Shown piece by piece: positions 59,949 through 64,000 of a stretch of 64,000 bases of DNA; position 1 is the stretch's first letter, and every line of letters begins with the position of its first letter. Origin of the DNA: Agrobacterium sp. AGB01 (GTDB lineage: Bacteria > Pseudomonadota > Alphaproteobacteria > Rhizobiales > Rhizobiaceae); the NCBI RefSeq assembly GCF_014851585.1, contig NZ_JACVAB010000002.1:248001-312000 (forward strand), read 5' to 3'. The translations under genes and the position numbers were made by a program. The notes beneath the pieces are model-generated. The model was not told the origin of the DNA and did not search any database. It worked only from the letters and a program-made list of their open reading frames with translations.

Positions 59949-60956
59949 TTACTCCGCCGCCTGCCTTGCACTCTTGCCGAGGCGGAGGTTGAAGAACCAT
60001 ATGCACAGCCGCTTCAACAGTCGATGCCCTGGTCCGTCGATCAGAGCATAAGTGGCCACTCCCACGGCAACCGATACAGCTCCAATAGCGAACCACACCG
60101 AGATTGGGTCGAGGAAGGAAAGTGACCGTCCTACTGACGGCGCGATCTTCATCAACGTAATGGGATGCGTCAGATAAATCGCGAATGACGCGTCGCCGAG
60201 ATAGGTAAGAAACCTTGGCGAGGTTAAGCCTTTTTCCTCTAACCACAGGGCTGTAAGTAGTACGACGCCTGCAGGGAAACCGTACGCGATCACCCGCGTA
60301 GGCTCGCCGGACGGAACGAAGAGAAAACAGCATATTGCGGCAACCGCTAGGACCGAAATCAGTCGGCCATCCATCGCCATCTTTGAGAGCTTCCAGACCC
60401 CAATACCTATGCAAAATTCAAACTGGATGGTGTGACCAAAAAACACTTTCCAGGCTCCATCAGGCATCATGTAGCTAGCGATGTGCGAGGTCGCCAACAG
60501 ACCAATCACAGTGGCGACCATAAACCTCTTAGGAAGAGCCATCGACGCCGCGACACAAGCGTAGAAGAACATTTCGAAAATCAGTGTCCAACCCACATCT
60601 AGAATGGGGTAAAAACTTCCGTCAGCGTTCAGAACAGGAAGTAGCAATAAAGACTGGATAGAATACGAATTTGCACGCGGCACCCCAATATACACAAGGA
60701 TGGCCAACCAATAGAGCGGGTAGATACGGATCGCTCGTAGTGCCAGAAATTCCAATCCGTTTCCCCATTGCTTTGAAGTAACGTGGGCAATGATAAAACC
60801 GCTGATCACGAAGAAAATATCTACCCCGAAAACGGCCCACGATAGGCCTTCTACGACTGTTGCCTCAGGAACAAATCTTCCGATTCCGCCCAAATGTGCA
60901 CACAGAACGAGGATAGCGGCGATCGCGCGTAGTGATTGAATATTCGTGAAAGTCAT
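59949..60956 (-). CDS. Acyltransferase 3 family membrane protein
   Basis: The 335-residue protein is an acyltransferase 3 (OafB/NodX-like) member with about ten membrane helices. It opens with MTFTNIQSLRAIAAILVLCAHLG, which carries the RAxAxxxVxxxH hallmark, and shows GVDIFFVISGFIIAHVTS after it. Family members acetylate cell-surface sugars. GGGGA precedes ATG 60956. It lies between a tRNA gene and metY, and its codon use and base composition look a little different from the neighbours, which fits acquired DNA, but no integrase or repeat is seen. Confidence 0.87.
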   Translation of the reverse strand: MTFTNIQSLRAIAAILVLCAHLGGIGRFVPEATVVEGLSWAVFGVDIFFVISGFIIAHVTSKQWGNGLEFLALRAIRIYPLYWLAILVYIGVPRANSYSIQSLLLLPVLNADGSFYPILDVGWTLIFEMFFYACVAASMALPKRFMVATVIGLLATSHIASYMMPDGAWKVFFGHTIQFEFCIGIGVWKLSKMAMDGRLISVLAVAAICCFLFVPSGEPTRVIAYGFPAGVVLLTALWLEEKGLTSPRFLTYLGDASFAIYLTHPITLMKIAPSVGRSLSFLDPISVWFAIGAVSVAVGVATYALIDGPGHRLLKRLCIWFFNLRLGKSARQAAE

Positions 60957-61072
60957 GCAGTTCCCCAAATCGGCACTCGTAAGTTGCATACATTACAACC
61001 GTTCGTCAGACCACGGGTAAATCCACTGATTTTAAGCCGAGAGAAGAATCCATCTCATCTTTTCAAAATAGC

Positions 61073-61102
61073 AAAAAGGCCCCGTAGCTTTCGTACGGAG
61101 CC
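61073..61102 (-). terminator. Terminator of the O-acetylhomoserine sulfhydrylase gene
   Basis: On the minus strand GGCTCCGTA pairs with TACGGGGCC with a one-base mismatch, and a T-run follows. It lies after the metY stop. Confidence 0.65.
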
Positions 61103-61142
61103 CTGAAGTCGTTTGAATTGTCCAGATGACATGAACGCGTGA

Positions 61143-62504
61143 TTATGCGTTTTCCAGTGCCTGTGTCAGATCGGCGATCAGGTCATCGGGATGTTCAAGG
61201 CCAACTGACAGGCGCACATAGCCCGGTGTGACGCCGCTTTTAAGTTGGTCCTCCACCGACAGTTGCGAGTGGGTTGTCGTTGACGGGTGGATGGCCAGTG
61301 AGCGTGCATCGCCAATATTGGCGAGGTGGTAAAAGAGTTGCAGCGAGTCGATGAAACGCCGCCCGGCGTCGCGGCCCGATTTCAGTTCGAAGCCAACAAG
61401 TGCGCCATAGGCACCATTTTTCAGATAGGTCTTGGCGCGGTCGGCCGCTTTGCCCGTCTGGAATTTCGGGAAGATGACATTGGATACCTTCGGGTGCTTT
61501 TGCAGGAATTCAGCCACCTTGATAGCGTTTTCATTGTGCTGACGCAGGCGCAATGGCAGCGTCTCCAGCCCCTGAATAAGCTGGAAGACATTTTGCGGGC
61601 TGATCGCCGCACCGATGTCACGCAGCAGTACGGCGCGTGCCCTTAGGATATATGGGAAGAAGCCGATCGCATCGGCCTTTTCGATCCATGTCTTGCCCTG
61701 ATAGCTAGGGTCAGGTTCATTCAGTTGTGGCTGGCGATCCGCCAGATCCGCCCAAGGGAAATTGCCACCGTCAACAATCGCGCCGCCAATTGATGTGCCA
61801 TGGCCACCGATATATTTGGTTGCGGAATAAACCACGATGGCAGCGCCGTGCTCCAGCGGTTTGATGGTCAGCGGTGCAGCCGTATTGTCGATGATCAGCG
61901 GAATGCCGAGCTTGCGGCCGATCGCTGCGACCTCGCCAATGGGAAACACTTCCAGCTTGGGATTGGGCAGAGATTCCGCGTAATAGGCGCGGGTGCGGTC
62001 GTCGGTTGCGCGGGCAAAGGCTTCAGGATCATTGCCATCAACAAAGCGGGTTTCGATACCGAAGTTCTTCAGTGTGGCGGCAAATAGCGCCCATGTGCCA
62101 CCGTAAAGACCGGCTGCGCTGACGATGTTGTCTCCTGATCGAGCAAGGTTGAGAATGGCGAAGGCAGAGGCTGCCTGGCCGGAGGAAACTGCAAGTGCGG
62201 CCGCGCCGCCTTCCAGCTCTGCCAGACGTTGTTCAAAGGCGTCCTGTGTGGGGTTGGACACGCGGGTGTAGAGATGTCCCGGTGCTTCCAGCGCAAACAA
62301 CTTGTCGGCGCCGTCGGTGCCGGGAAGCTGGAAGGATGTGGTCTGGTAAATCGGAACCGCAACGGCTCCTGTTGTCGGGTCAAAACGGAAGCTGCCCCCG
62401 TGAATGGCCTGTGTTTCCGGATGAACGCTTTTGAAGGTTGCTGTACCTGTCGGCTGCTGCGGGACAGATTGTAGAATTTCGTCGGTGGATTGTTGAATGG
62501 TCAT
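61143..62504 (-). CDS. metY: O-acetylhomoserine sulfhydrylase (MetY type)
   Basis: This pyridoxal-phosphate enzyme makes homocysteine from O-acetylhomoserine and sulfide, and may also act as a cysteine synthase. The 453-residue protein has the opening HPETQAIHGGSFRFDPTTGA, then VPIYQTTSFQL, the SSGQAASAFAILNLA segment and the pyridoxal lysine in VVYSATKYIGGHG. AAGGAGG precedes ATG 62504; the upstream frame is ignored. MetY length separates it from the shorter MetZ. It lies downstream of an importer of the sulfonate type on the same strand. Confidence 0.94.
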   Translation of the reverse strand: MTIQQSTDEILQSVPQQPTGTATFKSVHPETQAIHGGSFRFDPTTGAVAVPIYQTTSFQLPGTDGADKLFALEAPGHLYTRVSNPTQDAFEQRLAELEGGAAALAVSSGQAASAFAILNLARSGDNIVSAAGLYGGTWALFAATLKNFGIETRFVDGNDPEAFARATDDRTRAYYAESLPNPKLEVFPIGEVAAIGRKLGIPLIIDNTAAPLTIKPLEHGAAIVVYSATKYIGGHGTSIGGAIVDGGNFPWADLADRQPQLNEPDPSYQGKTWIEKADAIGFFPYILRARAVLLRDIGAAISPQNVFQLIQGLETLPLRLRQHNENAIKVAEFLQKHPKVSNVIFPKFQTGKAADRAKTYLKNGAYGALVGFELKSGRDAGRRFIDSLQLFYHLANIGDARSLAIHPSTTTHSQLSVEDQLKSGVTPGYVRLSVGLEHPDDLIADLTQALENA

Positions 62505-62542
62505 CGTCTTCCTCCTTGAAACGGGTTGGGAAACAGGTCTGG

Positions 62543-62839
62543 TTATGGTGTGTTTGGTCGAAAGGACGTCTGGGCCAGTGCAACGAGCAGCAGGGCTGCT
62601 GATGCCCAAAGGGTTTCCGGTGCGTACCAGCGGATTTCAAAAAAATGTTCGTTGCTGCAGAGGGCCTGCGCGAGACGACAAAGATCGGTCTCAGCAGCAA
62701 GGCATGTCGCGGCCTGTGCCGTTGTGATGTAGCCGTTTTCGACGACATTGCCGAAAACCAGCCACCACCAGCCAAGGCTGAGCAATAGCAGTGTGATGGA
62801 CAAAGACAGGGTGAGTACGACAAACCGCTTCTCAAACAT
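62543..62839 (-). CDS. Small membrane protein of the importer operon
   Basis: This 98-residue protein has two hydrophobic segments (LTLSLSITLLLLSLGWWWLVF and ETLWASAALLLVALAQ) flanking a cysteine-rich periplasmic loop of about 35 residues (four cysteines, AATCLAAETDLCRLAQALCS). It starts eight bases before the end of the upstream ATPase gene, so it is co-translated with it, and sits 38 bases before metY. I do not recognise the family. A role in sulfur import is suggested only by position. Confidence 0.7.
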   Translation of the reverse strand: MFEKRFVVLTLSLSITLLLLSLGWWWLVFGNVVENGYITTAQAATCLAAETDLCRLAQALCSNEHFFEIRWYAPETLWASAALLLVALAQTSFRPNTP

Positions 62840-63623
62840 CGTGGGACACCCCCAACTGTTCCAGCAGACTGCGGCGCAAATCCACGAGGTCACTGTCATC
62901 GCGCTTGCGTGGATGTGATTTGGTGACATTGACCTCAGCGACGATGCGCGCCGGGCGATCCGAAAACACGATGACACGGTCTGCGAGAAGCAAGGCTTCT
63001 TCGACATCATGGGTGACAAGCAGCGCCGTAAATCCCGTTTGCTTCCACAGCTGCAACAGCTCTTTCTGCATGGTCAACCGGGTCAGGGAATCAAGCTTGC
63101 CGAAGGGTTCATCCAGCAGCAGCAATTTTGGATCATTGACGAGAGCCCGGGCAATGGCGACGCGCTGCGCCATGCCGCCTGAAAGCTGATGCGGATAGGC
63201 GTCGGCGAAGGCTTCCAGCTTTACCAGTTTCAGAAGCTCACCGACCCGGTGTTGTTGTTCTTTCAGCACGCCGCGTGCATCCAGACCTGAGGCAATGTTT
63301 TTGCGCACGGTGAGCCAGGGAAACAGGGTTGCATCCTGAAACACCAGAATACGGTCCGGGTCGGGATTGGTGATCGGCGTGCCGTCCTCGCTGAGCAATC
63401 CCTGGCTGGGTTGCTCCAGCCCGGCAGCCAGCCGCAGTAATGTGGATTTACCGCAACCAGACGGGCCAAGCAGCGCCACGAACTCTCCAGGTTTGACGCT
63501 GATCGAAACATTGTCGAGCACGGGCAGGGTGCGGTCTCCCAAATCGTAGTGATGGGAAACGCTGTCAATCTCAAGACGCAGGTTGCGGTTTCTGTCTTCG
63601 GTCGAGGAAAAGGCAAGGGCCAT
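62832..63623 (-). CDS. ABC importer ATP-binding protein (sulfonate/nitrate/taurine type)
   Basis: The 263-residue ATPase has Walker A GPSGCGKST (residues 53-61), Q-loop VFQDATLFPW (94-103), signature LSGGM (147-151), Walker B LLLLDE (167-172) and the H-loop VTHD. It is of the SsuB/TauB/NrtD type that drives uptake of sulfonates, taurine or nitrate; the neighbouring metY gene suggests a sulfur source. It overlaps the permease gene by one base (TGATG) and the small membrane protein gene by eight bases. Confidence 0.93.
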   Translation of the reverse strand: MALAFSSTEDRNRNLRLEIDSVSHHYDLGDRTLPVLDNVSISVKPGEFVALLGPSGCGKSTLLRLAAGLEQPSQGLLSEDGTPITNPDPDRILVFQDATLFPWLTVRKNIASGLDARGVLKEQQHRVGELLKLVKLEAFADAYPHQLSGGMAQRVAIARALVNDPKLLLLDEPFGKLDSLTRLTMQKELLQLWKQTGFTALLVTHDVEEALLLADRVIVFSDRPARIVAEVNVTKSHPRKRDDSDLVDLRRSLLEQLGVSHDV

Positions 63624-64000
63624 CAGAGAATTCCCTTCTGCCAGTTGAGAAGCCTGTCTCGGAGAACGAACAGCAATCGAACCAGGCCAGCGCAGATAAG
63701 CGCCATGATGATCAGCGCCGCGTAGACATTGGCATACGCGGAATAGGCTGTGTTGAATTGCAGGTACCAGCCGAGGCCAAATTTTGCGCCGAGCATTTCC
63801 GCAACGACCAGAACTGCGAAAGAATAATAGAGCGCCATAAACAGCCCGACGAACACATTGGGCAATGACGCTGGCACCGCCACTTTGAAAATCAGGTAGG
63901 AGGTGGATGCACCCAGTGTTAGCGCAACATCATAATAGGCACGATTGACCTGTCCCACACCCGCGGCGGTGAGAATGGCGACAGGAATGCCCGATGCCAG
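63623..64000 (-). CDS. ABC importer permease, C-terminal part (cut by window edge)
   Basis: The visible 125 residues are the C-terminal part of a SsuC/TauC-type permease. The EAA-like loop is seen as YYDVALTLGASTSYLIFKVAVPASLPNVFVG, and the following helices include ALYYSFAVLVVAEMLG. The rest lies right of position 64000. The stop overlaps the start of the ATPase gene (TGATG), so the two are one operon. Confidence 0.92.
   Translation of the reverse strand: MASGIPVAILTAAGVGQVNRAYYDVALTLGASTSYLIFKVAVPASLPNVFVGLFMALYYSFAVLVVAEMLGAKFGLGWYLQFNTAYSAYANVYAALIIMALICAGLVRLLFVLRDRLLNWQKGIL

Noticed and set aside
59677-61000. Genomic island inserted at tRNA-Met
   Set aside because: No integrase, no repeat of the tRNA 3' end and only one extra gene were found, so I do not call an island.

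Overview
The window is core chromosome of an alphaproteobacterium of the order Hyphomicrobiales (Rhizobiaceae or Brucellaceae type). The evidence is the alphaproteobacterial DUF set (DUF1036, DUF1244, DUF2312/GapR, DUF1465, DUF1192, DUF4164), the gene order ruvCAB - ybgC - tolQRAB - pal - cpoB - tilS - ftsH - glmM, a Rhizobiales-style 6S RNA between zapA and the folate cyclo-ligase gene, a serC leader RNA, an OpgC glucan-modifying protein and cysteine-free L31 and L36. I cannot name the genus from sequence reading alone. No transposase, integrase, phage gene or CRISPR array was seen.

Layout. 1-3.8 kb: start of pyruvate kinase, DUF1036 protein, N-formylglutamate amidohydrolase, DUF1244, GapR-like protein and two small DUF465 proteins. 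3.8-9.9 kb: purEK, rpmJ, TPR protein, TauE/SafE permease, thiE, Sel1-repeat protein and suhB. 10-14 kb: a MotA/TolQ-like plus MotB/OmpA-like pair, then an ABC exporter. 14.2-17.9 kb: rpmE, DUF1465, DUF1192, MFS transporter, a 51-codon two-helix membrane protein and an XRE regulator with a membrane tail. 18-26 kb (minus strand): tkt, gap, a K+/H+ antiporter, pgk and class I fba, that is lower gluconeogenesis and the pentose-phosphate link. 26-31 kb: DUF4164, zapA, 6S RNA, CNNM/CBS protein, 5-formyl-THF cyclo-ligase, YmdB-like phosphoesterase and a secreted metallo-beta-lactamase-fold protein. 31-36 kb: PPOX-fold protein, yebC, luciferase-like oxidoreductase and a chemoreceptor. 36-51 kb: Holliday junction resolution (ruvCAB), DinB and Nudix proteins, the complete Tol-Pal system, tilS, ftsH and glmM. 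51-59.6 kb: outer-membrane protein, serC-serA, a Tim44-like protein, opgC and mnmA. 59.7-64 kb: tRNA-Met, an acyltransferase, O-acetylhomoserine sulfhydrylase and an ABC importer of the sulfonate/nitrate/taurine type that runs off the right edge.

Many genes are coupled by start/stop overlaps (pyk/DUF1036, purE/purK, DUF1192/MFS, CNNM/cyclo-ligase, DinB/Nudix, importer ATPase/permease). Several leftmost possible starts were moved inward because a Shine-Dalgarno sequence or signal peptide lies at an internal ATG. The genes below are mostly housekeeping. A wholly new system is not demonstrated here. The best candidates for unexplained biology are the stator-like pair at 10.1-12.2 kb, two unannotated-size membrane proteins, and several leader or operator structures: CtrA-type boxes before the outer-membrane protein and DUF1465 genes, a long palindrome before fba, the tolQ leader and the serC leader.
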